From positions 558,001 through 622,000 of the forward strand of contig JAWKPL010000001.1 of assembly GCA_041390685.1 (NCBI GenBank): a stretch of 64,000 bases of DNA, written 5' to 3'. The notes beneath the pieces were generated by a model. It ran no database searches and had not been told where the DNA came from. It was given only the letters and a program-made list of their open reading frames with translations. A program made the position numbers and the translations under genes. Origin of the DNA: JAIBBD01 sp041390685. Lineage in GTDB: Bacteria; Chloroflexota; Dehalococcoidia; UBA2979. Below, piece by piece: positions 7,896 to 16,590 of this stretch (position 1 is its first letter; every line of letters starts with the position of its first letter).

Positions 7896-8669
7896 TCAGT
7901 CGCCGGGCCGCAGCTCCCAGGTGCGGTAGAGGAGGGGCACCCGGATCGCGCCCGCGAGGTTCAGCCCGAGCACGATGAGGAGGACGCCGGCGACCTTCTG
8001 GATCGTCGCGAGGTTGTCCTGCACGAGGTAGCCGACGACGCCGACGGAGGCGCCGATGAGCACGAAGACGACGGAGAAGCCGAACACAAAGGCGGCGGCG
8101 TGGCGGAGCGTGGCGAGGCGCTGCCGGCGCCCGGCGTCCTCGGCGGCGGTGACGCCGGCGAGGTGGCCGAGGTAGACGGGGACGAGCGGGAGGCAGCAGG
8201 GGGAGATGAAGGCGATGATGCCAGCCAGGAAGGCGGTGGCGAAGCCGAGCGGACCGCTGAGGCCCAGCCCCTCGATGGAACCTTCGGCCTCGACGACGGT
8301 GCGAGCGCCGGGGGCGAAGTACTGGTTGAACACGGTGAAGCGGTCGATGAAGACGAGGATGCCGACGAGGATCACGAGGACGCCGGCGACGCCCTCGATG
8401 GCGGGCAGCAGGGGGCGGACGCGGCGTGTGGCCGCCATCAGCTCACCGACGCCGAGGCCGGCGAGGAGGAAGGGGAGGCCGAGGCCGGCCGACCAGGCCA
8501 TGAGCAGCGTGGCGCCATGGAGGACGGTACCCGAGGAGGCGGCGAGGAGGAGGATCGCGCCGAGGATGGGGCCGATGCACGGCGTCCATGCGACGGCGAA
8601 GCCGGCGCCGACGACGAACGAGCGGCCGTAGCGAGCGGGCGCGGGCAGAGCAGTGGTACGGATCCTCAT
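7896..8669 (-). CDS. CcdA-type thiol-disulfide transmembrane transporter, circularly permuted (paralogue 2)
   Basis: A 257-residue six-helix CcdA homologue with cysteines in AWTPCIGPILG (C31) and FISPCCLPLVP (C158, C159). As in its paralogue at 5804-6601, the PCIGPIL half precedes the SPCCLPL half, the reverse of canonical CcdA. The two paralogues also share an extracytoplasmic linker with a conserved R-x-x-x-N-[EQ]-Y-F motif between the halves. I use the ATG at 8669; the frame is open to a GTG at 8765, but those 32 extra residues are Arg/Gly/Pro-rich and would overlap a palindromic operator candidate. The gene is divergent from the TlpA-like genes. Confidence 0.88.
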   Translation of the reverse strand: MRIRTTALPAPARYGRSFVVGAGFAVAWTPCIGPILGAILLLAASSGTVLHGATLLMAWSAGLGLPFLLAGLGVGELMAATRRVRPLLPAIEGVAGVLVILVGILVFIDRFTVFNQYFAPGARTVVEAEGSIEGLGLSGPLGFATAFLAGIIAFISPCCLPLVPVYLGHLAGVTAAEDAGRRQRLATLRHAAAFVFGFSVVFVLIGASVGVVGYLVQDNLATIQKVAGVLLIVLGLNLAGAIRVPLLYRTWELRPGD

Positions 8670-8747
8670 GTGCGGGGTGCCGGGGCTTCCATGACTCGCG
8701 GCCTCGCCTCCGCCTCGTGAGGGTCGCGCGGGCCGCCTACGGCGCTC

Positions 8748-8763
8748 GGTGATCACGGTCACC
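8748..8763. promoter_or_regulatory. CRP-type operator candidate in the ccdA2/tlpA divergent region
   Basis: GGTGATCACGGTCACC is a perfect GGTGA-N6-TCACC palindrome. It is centred about 87 bp upstream of the CcdA start at 8669 and about 112 bp upstream of the TlpA-like start at 8868, so it could serve both divergent units. Confidence 0.45.
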
Positions 8764-8784
8764 AACGGCTGCGCGGACGTCCGC

Positions 8785-8829
8785 TAGCGTCATACGCTAC
8801 ATAGCAGGCGCGCGCATGACACGCGCGCC
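8785..8829. promoter_or_regulatory. two inverted repeats in the divergent ccdA2/tlpA intergenic region
   Basis: TAGCGT-CAT-ACGCTA (8785-8799) and GGCGCGCG-N7-CGCGCGCC (8807-8829) follow one another between the divergent starts. The first looks like an operator; the second could be an operator or a hairpin in the tlpA leader. No protein can be assigned. Confidence 0.3.
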
Positions 8830-8867
8830 ATTGAGGGACCCTGAGCGCCGAGGACGAACGGAGTGAC

Positions 8868-9839
8868 GTGGCCGTCGACGTGCGTCGCCTGCTGATCGTG
8901 ATCGCCCTGGTCGCCGGGGGCGTGGCGGCGATGTGGGTGTTCGTCCTCGGGGACCCCGCGGACGAGGAGGCGGGCTTCACGGACGCGCAGATCGTGGAGG
9001 CGACGGCGGAGCCCTCGCGGGCGGTGCCGGTCGGGCTGCGGGACGGCGAGCAGGCGCCCGACTTCGAGATCTCGAGGATGGACGGGACGCGGGTCCGGCT
9101 GAGTGACTTTCGCGGACAGCCGGTGGTGATCAGCTTCTTCGCACTGTGGTGCGGGGGCTGCCTCGCGGAGATGCCCATACTCCAGTCCGCGCAGTCGGAG
9201 CGTGGCGTGGACCACTTCACGGTACTGGCGGTGAACGCGGGAGAGACACGGGAGCGGGCGCAGGAGTTCATCGACATCATCGACGCGCCATTCGTGTGGA
9301 CGCTGGACTTCGACCTGACCGTGAGCGACGCCTACGGGGTGCACGGGCTGCCGCACACCGTGTTCATCGACGCGGAGGGTATCGTGCGCACGACGTACGC
9401 AGGGGCGACGAACCGCGTGCGCCTCGATACGTACCTTGACGCCGTGGTGCGCGGGACCGAGCCGGCGCCGCTTCCCAACGAGCTGCGGTTCGTGACGAGG
9501 ATCCCGCGGGACCACGTGCTGGACGTGGACGTGCGCGACGCTTCGACGGTCGTGCTGTCCTCGCGGCGGCTGCGGTGCGATGTCGCCTACTGCGCGGATT
9601 CGGTCTCCGAGGCGCTGCTGGGTACGGCGGGCGTGCTTGCCGTGAGCGCGGCGGCCGGACGAACGGCAGACGAATCCTCGCTGGAGGTCCGGTTCGACTC
9701 GGAGACCGTGACGGCGGAGGCACTGGTGGAGGCCGTCGTAGCGCTCCTCGACGGACTGCCGGACCCGCTGTTCCGGGGCGTCCCGCTGGTGGTGCGGACG
9801 GGCAGCGGGGACGCGGACGCGGAGCGGGAGACGGAGTGA
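8868..9839 (+). CDS. TlpA/ResA-like thioredoxin with C-terminal heavy-metal-associated-like domain
   Basis: A 323-residue protein with an N-terminal membrane anchor (about 8-28), a TlpA/ResA-type domain (about 60-195) with WCGGC (C95, C98) and the cis-Pro strand HGLPHTVFID, and a C-terminal stretch of about 100 residues. That C-terminal part has the strand-helix-strand-strand-helix-strand look of a heavy-metal-associated domain, with a spaced cysteine pair RCDVAYC (C237, C242) where CxxC is usual. It would act outside the membrane, and the fusion suggests thiol reduction coupled to metal handling. A GTG start with GGAG upstream is used. It overlaps the next TlpA gene (GTGA). Confidence 0.85.
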   Translation: MAVDVRRLLIVIALVAGGVAAMWVFVLGDPADEEAGFTDAQIVEATAEPSRAVPVGLRDGEQAPDFEISRMDGTRVRLSDFRGQPVVISFFALWCGGCLAEMPILQSAQSERGVDHFTVLAVNAGETRERAQEFIDIIDAPFVWTLDFDLTVSDAYGVHGLPHTVFIDAEGIVRTTYAGATNRVRLDTYLDAVVRGTEPAPLPNELRFVTRIPRDHVLDVDVRDASTVVLSSRRLRCDVAYCADSVSEALLGTAGVLAVSAAAGRTADESSLEVRFDSETVTAEALVEAVVALLDGLPDPLFRGVPLVVRTGSGDADAERETE

Positions 9840-10438
9840 CGGCGGCCGAGCGGCGCGGCGGGGAGATCGACGAGCACCCAGGGACCGACCAGCTGCGCCG
9901 ACGGCTGTCGCGCGCGCTGGCCGGAGGCGCCGGGGCGCTGCTCCTCGTGCTGGCCGTGCTGGGGCTGGGGGGCGTGTCCAGCGGGGGTACGCCTACGGCG
10001 GCACCTCCGTTCGAGCTCGAGTTGCTGGAGGGGGGCCGCGTGACGAACGCGGACCTCGCGGGTCGGGTGGCGGTGATCAACGTGTGGGCATCGTGGTGCC
10101 CGCCGTGCCGGGAGGAAGCGCCGGCGTTGCGGCGGACGGCGGAGCGCTTTGCCTCGGAGCCGGTGGTGTTCCTCGGGGTGGTCCGCGACGATAGCGCGGA
10201 GGAAGCGCTGGCGTTCGCGCGGGAGTGGGGGCTGTCGTACGCGCACGCGATGGGGGATGAGGCCTTTCTGTCCGACTTCGGGGCGCGGGGCATCCCCATG
10301 ACCTACGTCCTCGACGCGAACGGGGGCGTCCTGGTGCGGCATTACGGGCCGATCTCCGAATCGAAGCTCACGGCACTGATCGAGGACGCGCTGTCGCGTC
10401 CGGCCGGGGTCAACGGTCCCGTTGAGGACGCCTCGTGA
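9836..10438 (+). CDS. TlpA/ResA-family membrane-anchored thiol-disulfide oxidoreductase
   Basis: A 200-residue protein with an N-terminal membrane helix (about 28-47) and a TlpA domain with WCPPC (C88, C91) and the cis-Pro strand RGIPMTYVLD near residue 155. Members reduce apocytochrome c or other exported thiols using electrons from CcdA. The GTG at 9836 overlaps the previous stop (GTGA), and its own stop overlaps the next start the same way, showing tight translational coupling in a three-gene unit. Confidence 0.9.
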   Translation: MTAAERRGGEIDEHPGTDQLRRRLSRALAGGAGALLLVLAVLGLGGVSSGGTPTAAPPFELELLEGGRVTNADLAGRVAVINVWASWCPPCREEAPALRRTAERFASEPVVFLGVVRDDSAEEALAFAREWGLSYAHAMGDEAFLSDFGARGIPMTYVLDANGGVLVRHYGPISESKLTALIEDALSRPAGVNGPVEDAS

Positions 10439-11172
10439 GTGGGGTTGTGGAGTTCGTGCAGGTGCGGGGGGAGTACGTCTCCTTCTTTCTCGTGCTGGCG
10501 ATGCTATGGGCCAGCGGCGGGACGATCGCCCGGCTGGTGGGGCTTCCTCGACGGGCGGTGGGGGACCTGACGTTCAACGGCGCGGTGGCCTTCGTGGCCG
10601 TGGGGCGGCTCGGCTACCTCGCGACCGAGGCGCCGCGATCACTCCTCGACCCGCTGGTGGTGATCCGGTTCCAGGCGGGCATTGAGCCGCTCGTGGGAGC
10701 GGCGGCGGTCGCAGCCGTGGCCGCCTGGCAGACACGAGGCCAGGATGCCGTCGCGCGGTGGGGGGTCGCGGGGGCGGCCTCGATCGGGCTGGCGGTGGCG
10801 ACGGTGGGGTACGACGTCACGTGCGTGGTGCGTGACGCCTGCTACGGGGCGGCGGCTCCCGCGCCATTCGGGTTCGAGATGTCGGGGCTCAGTGAGCCGC
10901 GGATCGCGACGCCGCTGGTGGAGGCAACGTTGCTGATGGCGGCGGGGGCGGTGCTGCTGCGGATCGGAGGGCGGCTCACGGTGGCGACGGCAGCGCTGCT
11001 GCTGGGGACGCTGGCGCTCACGCGGGCAGCGCTGACTCCGGCGTCGGCACTGGGGGTGGAGGCGGTGGGCCTCGAAACGGTGGTGCTCGTCGTGGTGGGG
11101 ATCCTGGCGGTGGGGTGGGCGATCGTCCTCGGCGGGCGCGGTACAGCGGCGGTGGATGGGTCGGCAGGGTAG
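10435..11172 (+). CDS. Lgt-like membrane protein (degenerate prolipoprotein diacylglyceryl transferase paralogue)
   Basis: A 245-residue polytopic protein. The segment GRLGYLATEAPRSLLDPL parallels GRLYY..NRPGYYLDHP of the true Lgt in this window, and GYDVTCVVRDACYG occupies the place of the Lgt signature, but the GRxGNxING core is missing. I read it as a divergent Lgt-superfamily member with a changed or lost activity. It is translationally coupled (GTGA) to the TlpA gene before it, so a role in cytochrome or lipoprotein maturation is plausible but unproven. Confidence 0.65.
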   Translation: MSGVVEFVQVRGEYVSFFLVLAMLWASGGTIARLVGLPRRAVGDLTFNGAVAFVAVGRLGYLATEAPRSLLDPLVVIRFQAGIEPLVGAAAVAAVAAWQTRGQDAVARWGVAGAASIGLAVATVGYDVTCVVRDACYGAAAPAPFGFEMSGLSEPRIATPLVEATLLMAAGAVLLRIGGRLTVATAALLLGTLALTRAALTPASALGVEAVGLETVVLVVVGILAVGWAIVLGGRGTAAVDGSAG

Positions 11173-11235
11173 CGGGACGGATGCGGGAGCCTGCTCGCGT
11201 GTAGGATAGGCGCGCTGTCCTGATGTGAGGTTCCG

Positions 11236-11910
11236 GTGCGTCTACGGAAGCCGCCACGTTCTGTCCCGAGGGTTGCAGGCGGGACGGCGTCCGCACCGAG
11301 CGCGCGTGGCCTGCTGCGGCGCTCGATCGAGCACCGCGTCCTGGCGGGAGCGCTGTCTACCGTGTTGGCGGCGGCCGTCATCGGGTCATGGGGCCTCGTT
11401 GGCGGATGGCTATCGAGGCCGGGGAACGCGGACGAGCTTTCGCCCACGGCGACGGCGACGCGGATGGCGACGGTCGACTATTCGGCTCTCGTCCGTCGTG
11501 CGAGCCTCGATCAGTGCGTCGCGATGACCAGCGCTATCGATGGATTGCAGGCAGTGCTCGATGGAGACCCCGACATCGAACGTTCGCTGGAGAACGTGGA
11601 GGACGTGATCGGAGCGTTCAGAAGCACGATCGCGGCGCTTTCCGCGGTCGATCCCCCACCGGACTTCGCGCAGGATCACATCGAGTACGTCCGGTTGATC
11701 GACCAAGTGGCGGTGCACCTGTCGAACCTCCTGGCGGGCGCTCGCAAGGCCACCGCGGGAACACTACAGGCAGAGGCCTTGAACGAGATGATCAAGGCCA
11801 CGGTGGTGCTCGCGGGGACGATGGAGCAACACGGCAGGCTCGTATCCGAGGAGTTCTCGCAGATGGCCAATCCGGTATCGGCGGAGGAGTGCCGAGCGCT
11901 CACCCAGTAG
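11236..11910 (+). CDS. hypothetical membrane-anchored helical protein
   Basis: A 224-residue protein of unknown function. It has a basic N-terminus, one membrane segment (about 40-60) and a roughly 145-residue predicted helical ectodomain with two cysteines (near the first ectodomain helix and at the C-terminus, ECRALTQ). No catalytic motif is visible. It starts at a GTG 64 bp after the Lgt-like gene and converges on an MFS gene. Confidence 0.7.
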   Translation: MRLRKPPRSVPRVAGGTASAPSARGLLRRSIEHRVLAGALSTVLAAAVIGSWGLVGGWLSRPGNADELSPTATATRMATVDYSALVRRASLDQCVAMTSAIDGLQAVLDGDPDIERSLENVEDVIGAFRSTIAALSAVDPPPDFAQDHIEYVRLIDQVAVHLSNLLAGARKATAGTLQAEALNEMIKATVVLAGTMEQHGRLVSEEFSQMANPVSAEECRALTQ

Positions 11911-11967
11911 GCGCCGAAGGCAGCGGCGGCCCCGGGAGGGCACGCGCGGGGTCTGCTACAACAGGGG

Positions 11968-13287
11968 TCAGGCCTCGGCGGGGGTCCCCGTCCGCGCCGG
12001 GGTGGGCCCGGCGGTGTCCGTGTCGAAGGCGGGGCGGCCGGGGCCGGGTTTTTGCGCGAGCAGCATGAGCAAGGAGCCGGCGCCGGCGATGACGGCGAGC
12101 AGGGTGAACCCGGTCTCGTAATTGCCCGAGCTGTCGTACATCAGGCCCGCGAAGACGGGGCCGATGAACATGCCGAGCATCACGATCAGCGACGAGAAGC
12201 CCATGATGGTGCCGTATGAAGCGCGGCCGAAGTACTCGGCGCGCATCGCGAGGATGACGGGGCCACGGACGCCCCAGGCGAGGCCATGGAGGACGGCGAA
12301 GCCGAGCACCATCCAGAGCGAGGTGGCGACGGCGAGCATGACGAGTGCGACGCCGTGTCCGACCATGCAGGCGGCGATGAGCCAGCGGGAGGACCAGCGG
12401 TCGCCCGCCCAGCCACCGGCGAGCTGGCCGATGATGGTCATGGCGGTGAGGAAGGCGATGAGTGTGGCGGCCTCGCCGCTAGAGTAGCCGAGGCTCTCTT
12501 TGACGTGTGCAACGAAGTGCACCATGACCGCGGAGACGACGAGCAGGGCGGCGGCGTGGGCGAGGGAGATGACCCAGAAGGCGCGCACGCGCAGGGCCTC
12601 GCGGAGAGTGAAGTTGACCTCGGGCTGGTGGGTGCCGTCGGCCTCGGCGGCGGCCTGTCGAGCGGCGAGCTGCTCATGGGTGTCACCATCGGGGAGGAGG
12701 CCATAGGGCTCGGGGCGGTGCCGGACGAGCTGCGCCATGGGGAGGCCGACGACGAGGATGATGACGGAGGAGAGGAGCGCCATGCCTCGCCAGCCGTATT
12801 CCTCGAGGATGAGCGCCACGAGCGGCTGGAGGAGGCCGCCGACGGCCGTGCCGATCAGCCCGATGCCCACGGCGAGGGTCCGGCGGCGGATGAACCAGTT
12901 CACGATCGAGGTGGTGACGGTGAGGAAGCCTCCAAGCGCGGCGCCGACGGCCATGATGACGAAGGTGATGTAGAACATCGGCAGGGAGTTGATCTGACTG
13001 AACGCGACGAAGCCGCCGGCAAAGATGAGGATGCCGACGCGCATGACGGCCCGCGGTCCGAAGCGATCCAAGAGCCAGCCCTGCAAGGGACCGAGGAGGC
13101 CATCCTCGACACGGGCGAGAGAGAAGGCGATGGCGAGACGTGTCTTGCTCCACCCGAAGTCGCGTTCGAGTTCGACGACGTAGAGCCCGAAGGAGTGGAA
13201 CAGCAGCATGCCGACCAGCATCTGTGACGAGAAGCCGGCCGCGACGATGAGCCATCCGTAGAAGAAGCGGTGTCCAAGGAGGGTGAT
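11968..13287 (-). CDS. MFS transporter (monocarboxylate/oxalate-type), start codon uncertain
   Basis: A 12-helix major facilitator of about 440 residues with the FYGW N-terminal motif, a helix 2-3 loop (DRFGPRAVMRVG), a central cytoplasmic loop and a helix 8-9 loop (GDRWSSRW). It resembles the OFA/monocarboxylate branch, and a paralogue lies at 21963-23234. The first helix starts before any in-frame ATG, GTG or TTG. The best initiation context is an ATC at 13285-13287 with GGAGG six nt upstream, which is the start given here. It is divergent from a LuxR-type ATPase gene with about 150 bp between them. Confidence 0.85.
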   Translation of the reverse strand: MTLLGHRFFYGWLIVAAGFSSQMLVGMLLFHSFGLYVVELERDFGWSKTRLAIAFSLARVEDGLLGPLQGWLLDRFGPRAVMRVGILIFAGGFVAFSQINSLPMFYITFVIMAVGAALGGFLTVTTSIVNWFIRRRTLAVGIGLIGTAVGGLLQPLVALILEEYGWRGMALLSSVIILVVGLPMAQLVRHRPEPYGLLPDGDTHEQLAARQAAAEADGTHQPEVNFTLREALRVRAFWVISLAHAAALLVVSAVMVHFVAHVKESLGYSSGEAATLIAFLTAMTIIGQLAGGWAGDRWSSRWLIAACMVGHGVALVMLAVATSLWMVLGFAVLHGLAWGVRGPVILAMRAEYFGRASYGTIMGFSSLIVMLGMFIGPVFAGLMYDSSGNYETGFTLLAVIAGAGSLLMLLAQKPGPGRPAFDTDTAGPTPARTGTPAEA

Positions 13288-13435
13288 GGCGGGCCTCCGG
13301 CTGAGGGCACGGTGAGGGTGGGGTGGTCGAACGGGCGGATTGTACCTCGGAGTGCTGGTGGCGGCGTCGGGGGCGTCGCAGCGCCGCCTGCCAGGGGCCG
13401 TGCGAGGGAGGGGGAGCGGGACTATATTGCCGGCT

Positions 13436-16400
13436 ATGACGTCGAGGTTCAGCCGCCCGGTCGTCTGTCCCGATCTGGTGGGGCGGGAGGCAGCGCTGGA
13501 GTGGCTGCGGCTGACGTACGCGGGGGCGGCGCGGCGGGGGTGCGTGGCGCTGGTCTCGGGGGAGGCGGGGATCGGGAAGACGCGGCTTGTCGCGGCGTTC
13601 CTCGATGAAGCGGTGGAGGCGGGCCGGTTCACGGCCCGAGCACGGTTCTTCTCCGATGATGCGGCGCTCCCGTTTTCAGGGATCGCGCGGCTGATCCTCG
13701 AGCTGGGGCACACAGAGCCGGAGAGGGGAGGGGTCGTCGGGCCGGTGGCCGACGAGCTGGCCCGAAACGCGCCGGAGCTGGCGCGTTTGCTCGGCGTGGG
13801 CCGCGGGGCGAGCACGGCGCCGGGGGTGGAGGATGCGGACCCGGCGCGCCGCCGACGCAACATCGAGCTCGTCGCGCTGCTGCTGGTGGCGAACCTGCCC
13901 GCGGGCGGGGCGGTGCTCGCGATCGACGACGTGCACTGGGCGGACTCGACGAGCCTCGAGACGCTGCTGCACTTCGCGCGAGCGATGCCCGGCGGGTGCC
14001 TGCTGGTGCTGACGTACCGCAACGACGAGCAGTCTGGGGCGTTGCGAGCGCTGCTCGCGGACCTCGACCGGGAGCGGGTCGCCACGGAGATCGAGCTTGG
14101 TCCGCTCAGCGCCGGGGAGGTGGAGCGGATGGTGCGCGCGACGGTGCAGCTGGATGCGGGCGGGCAACCGTCGCTGATGCGCCTCGTGCACACGCTCAGC
14201 GAGGGGAATCCGTTCCTGGTCGAGGAGATCCTGCGGACGGTGGTCGACGTCGCGGGGGCCGTGCAGCGTGTGCCGTCAGTCGACCTTGCTGCGCTGGACG
14301 TGCCGAGGAGCGTCGATGAACTCGTGCGCCGGCGAATGGAGTCTCTCGCGGATGATGACATCGAGATCGTGCGGCTCGCGGCGATCGCGGGGCAGCGTGT
14401 GGACCTGGCGCTGATGGCGGAGCTGACGGGGCACGATGAGGCGCGTCTGCTCGGAGCGATGCGACGTTGCATCGAAGCGCAGCTCGTGACTGAGGAGGCG
14501 TCGGGCGCGTTCGTCTTCCGGCACGCGCTGACGCGCGAGGCGATCCGATCGCGAGTGCTGCGGCGGGAGCGGCGGGCGATCAGCGCGCGGATCGCCCGCG
14601 CGCTGGAGCTCCGGATGTCGGGTGGCGGCGACGACGGTGTCGAGGAACTAGCGCAGCACTGGTACGAGGCGGAGGAGTGGGAGCAGGCGCACACACACGG
14701 TGTACGGGCGGGGCTGCGTGCTCTGGGGCTCGCGGCGCCGGAGGAAGCGCTCGCGCACTTCGAACGTGCGCTCGCGGCGGGCGAGCAGGCGGCGGTAGGC
14801 GACCTCTCGGCCGTGCGTCGTCTGCGAGGAACGGCGTTCGAGGGCCTGGGGGACTTCGAGGCCGCGCGGCGCGACTACGAGGCGGCAGTGGGCGATGGCG
14901 AGCGCGCGGGGAACACGCGCGAAACGTGGCGAGCGCTGCTGGACCTGGGTCTGCTCTGGGCGGCGCGGGACTACGGGCGGTCGGAGCCGTACTTCCGACG
15001 CGCGCTCGCGATCGCGCGTGAGACAGGGGACGCCGAGGCGATCGGCCACAGCCTGAACCGGTTGGCGAACTGGTTCTCGAACACCGGGGACGCCGGGAGC
15101 GCAGTACGGCTGCACGAGGAGGCGCTCGGAATCTTCCGCCGCAGGGGAGACCGGGCCGGCGAGGCGCAGACCCTCGACCTGCTCGGCATGGCGTGCACGC
15201 AGCAGATGGACTTCGTGGGTGCAGCAAGGCACTACCGGGAGGCGATCCCGCTGCTGGAGGAGGCGCGAGACCGCGAGACGCTGAGCTCGGCGCTCGCATC
15301 GATCCAGATCGGGAGCGGGACGCGCCAGAGCGACATGACGACCCCGGCGCTGACGCTCAGGGAGGGGAGCGACTACGGGCGTTACGCGCTGCGCATCGCG
15401 CGGGAAGCAGGGCGGCGGCCGTCGGAGGCCTACGCCCTGTGGCAACTGGCGTTCTCGCTCGGGCCGCAGGGGTTGTACGACGAGGCGCTGGCAGGGGCGG
15501 AAGGGGCGCTTCGGATCGCGCAGGAGATCGGCCACACGCAGTGGGAGATCGCGGCACGTTGCGTCCGCGGAGCGCTGATGACGGACCTCCTCGCGTTCGA
15601 GCGCGCTCGGAGATCACTCGAACGGGCAGCGGAGCAGGCGGCGGCGATGTCCTCGGGACTGTGGCTGGCGCAGGCGCAGGCGTTGCTCATCGACGCGCTG
15701 GTGGCGAGCGGGGAGCGCGAGGCCGCGGTCCGCCTGTTCGAGGCGACCAAGACGGCGGAGCCGGGTGCATTCGGCACGCGTCAGTGTTTCGCGTCCGGTG
15801 TGGAGGCGTTGCTGGCGGTCGGAGCGGTCGGACGCGCCTCGGCCATGCTCGACGCGCTGGAGGCGGCGACGAGCCCAGCGGGGGCCCTGGTGGCATTGCG
15901 TCTGGCGTATCTGCGTGGCCGGATCCTGGCCGCATCGGGTGACGAGACGGCTGCCGTGGGGGAGCTCGAGGCCGCGGCGGCAGCGGCGCGCGTGCAGGGT
16001 GACCGTTCGTACGAGTGGCGCCTCGAGTGCGAGCTGGCGGGGACGCGTGCGGCGGCGGGTGACCCGGAGGGGGCGCGCGCCGCGGGCCGACGGGCGGCAG
16101 CCGCGATCGACGAGGTCGCGGCGAAGGTCGGAGACCCGGAGTTGCAGGCGGGGTTCCTGCGAGGCGCGTACGCGCGTCTTCCAGCTTCGGTGCGACCGAA
16201 CCGGGCACGTGACGGGTCGGGGCCGCTCACCTCGCGGGAGAGTGAGATTGCGGAACTGATCGCGGCGGGGCTGACCAACCGCGCCATCGCGGAGCGCCTG
16301 GTCCTGAGCCCCCGGACGGTGGAGTCGCACATCGCACACGCGATGGGGAAGCTCGGGTTCAGCGCGCGGGCGCAGCTGGCAGGGTGGGTCGTCGAGCGGC

Positions 16401-16456
16401 GCGGGGCCCAGGCGTCGCGGCGGAGCGGAACGGGCGACGGCGGGGAAGATCAGTAG
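13436..16456 (+). CDS. LuxR-family large ATP-binding transcriptional regulator (LAL type)
   Basis: A 1006-residue regulator. The N-terminal AAA/NTPase module has Walker A GEAGIGKTR (about 40-48) and Walker B VLAIDDVHWAD. A long middle is made of TPR-like helical repeats, and the C-terminal LuxR helix-turn-helix includes LTSRESEIAELIAAGLTNRA and SPRTVESHI. Such proteins act as ligand- and ATP-gated activators. The frame is open upstream to 13340, but I start at ATG 13436 where homology to the ATPase domain begins; no strong ribosome site is visible. Divergence from the MFS gene suggests it may control that transporter. Confidence 0.88.
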   Translation: MTSRFSRPVVCPDLVGREAALEWLRLTYAGAARRGCVALVSGEAGIGKTRLVAAFLDEAVEAGRFTARARFFSDDAALPFSGIARLILELGHTEPERGGVVGPVADELARNAPELARLLGVGRGASTAPGVEDADPARRRRNIELVALLLVANLPAGGAVLAIDDVHWADSTSLETLLHFARAMPGGCLLVLTYRNDEQSGALRALLADLDRERVATEIELGPLSAGEVERMVRATVQLDAGGQPSLMRLVHTLSEGNPFLVEEILRTVVDVAGAVQRVPSVDLAALDVPRSVDELVRRRMESLADDDIEIVRLAAIAGQRVDLALMAELTGHDEARLLGAMRRCIEAQLVTEEASGAFVFRHALTREAIRSRVLRRERRAISARIARALELRMSGGGDDGVEELAQHWYEAEEWEQAHTHGVRAGLRALGLAAPEEALAHFERALAAGEQAAVGDLSAVRRLRGTAFEGLGDFEAARRDYEAAVGDGERAGNTRETWRALLDLGLLWAARDYGRSEPYFRRALAIARETGDAEAIGHSLNRLANWFSNTGDAGSAVRLHEEALGIFRRRGDRAGEAQTLDLLGMACTQQMDFVGAARHYREAIPLLEEARDRETLSSALASIQIGSGTRQSDMTTPALTLREGSDYGRYALRIAREAGRRPSEAYALWQLAFSLGPQGLYDEALAGAEGALRIAQEIGHTQWEIAARCVRGALMTDLLAFERARRSLERAAEQAAAMSSGLWLAQAQALLIDALVASGEREAAVRLFEATKTAEPGAFGTRQCFASGVEALLAVGAVGRASAMLDALEAATSPAGALVALRLAYLRGRILAASGDETAAVGELEAAAAAARVQGDRSYEWRLECELAGTRAAAGDPEGARAAGRRAAAAIDEVAAKVGDPELQAGFLRGAYARLPASVRPNRARDGSGPLTSRESEIAELIAAGLTNRAIAERLVLSPRTVESHIAHAMGKLGFSARAQLAGWVVERRGAQASRRSGTGDGGEDQ

Positions 16457-16590
16457 CAGCCGCGCCCGATCTCAGTAATCCGACGGATAGGAAGCTCCTT
16501 CACGGGCGGCGAGAGTGGACAGCGGCAGGGACGCGGATCGAGACGCAGTCCCACTGCCAGCACTCGGGCACTCGCGAAGGAGCGACAACA

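Noticed and set aside
13288..14694. Leftward extension of the MFS frame by about 460 codons
   Set aside because: It is antisense to the LuxR ATPase gene and Ser/Arg-rich; homology to the MFS family begins near 13280.
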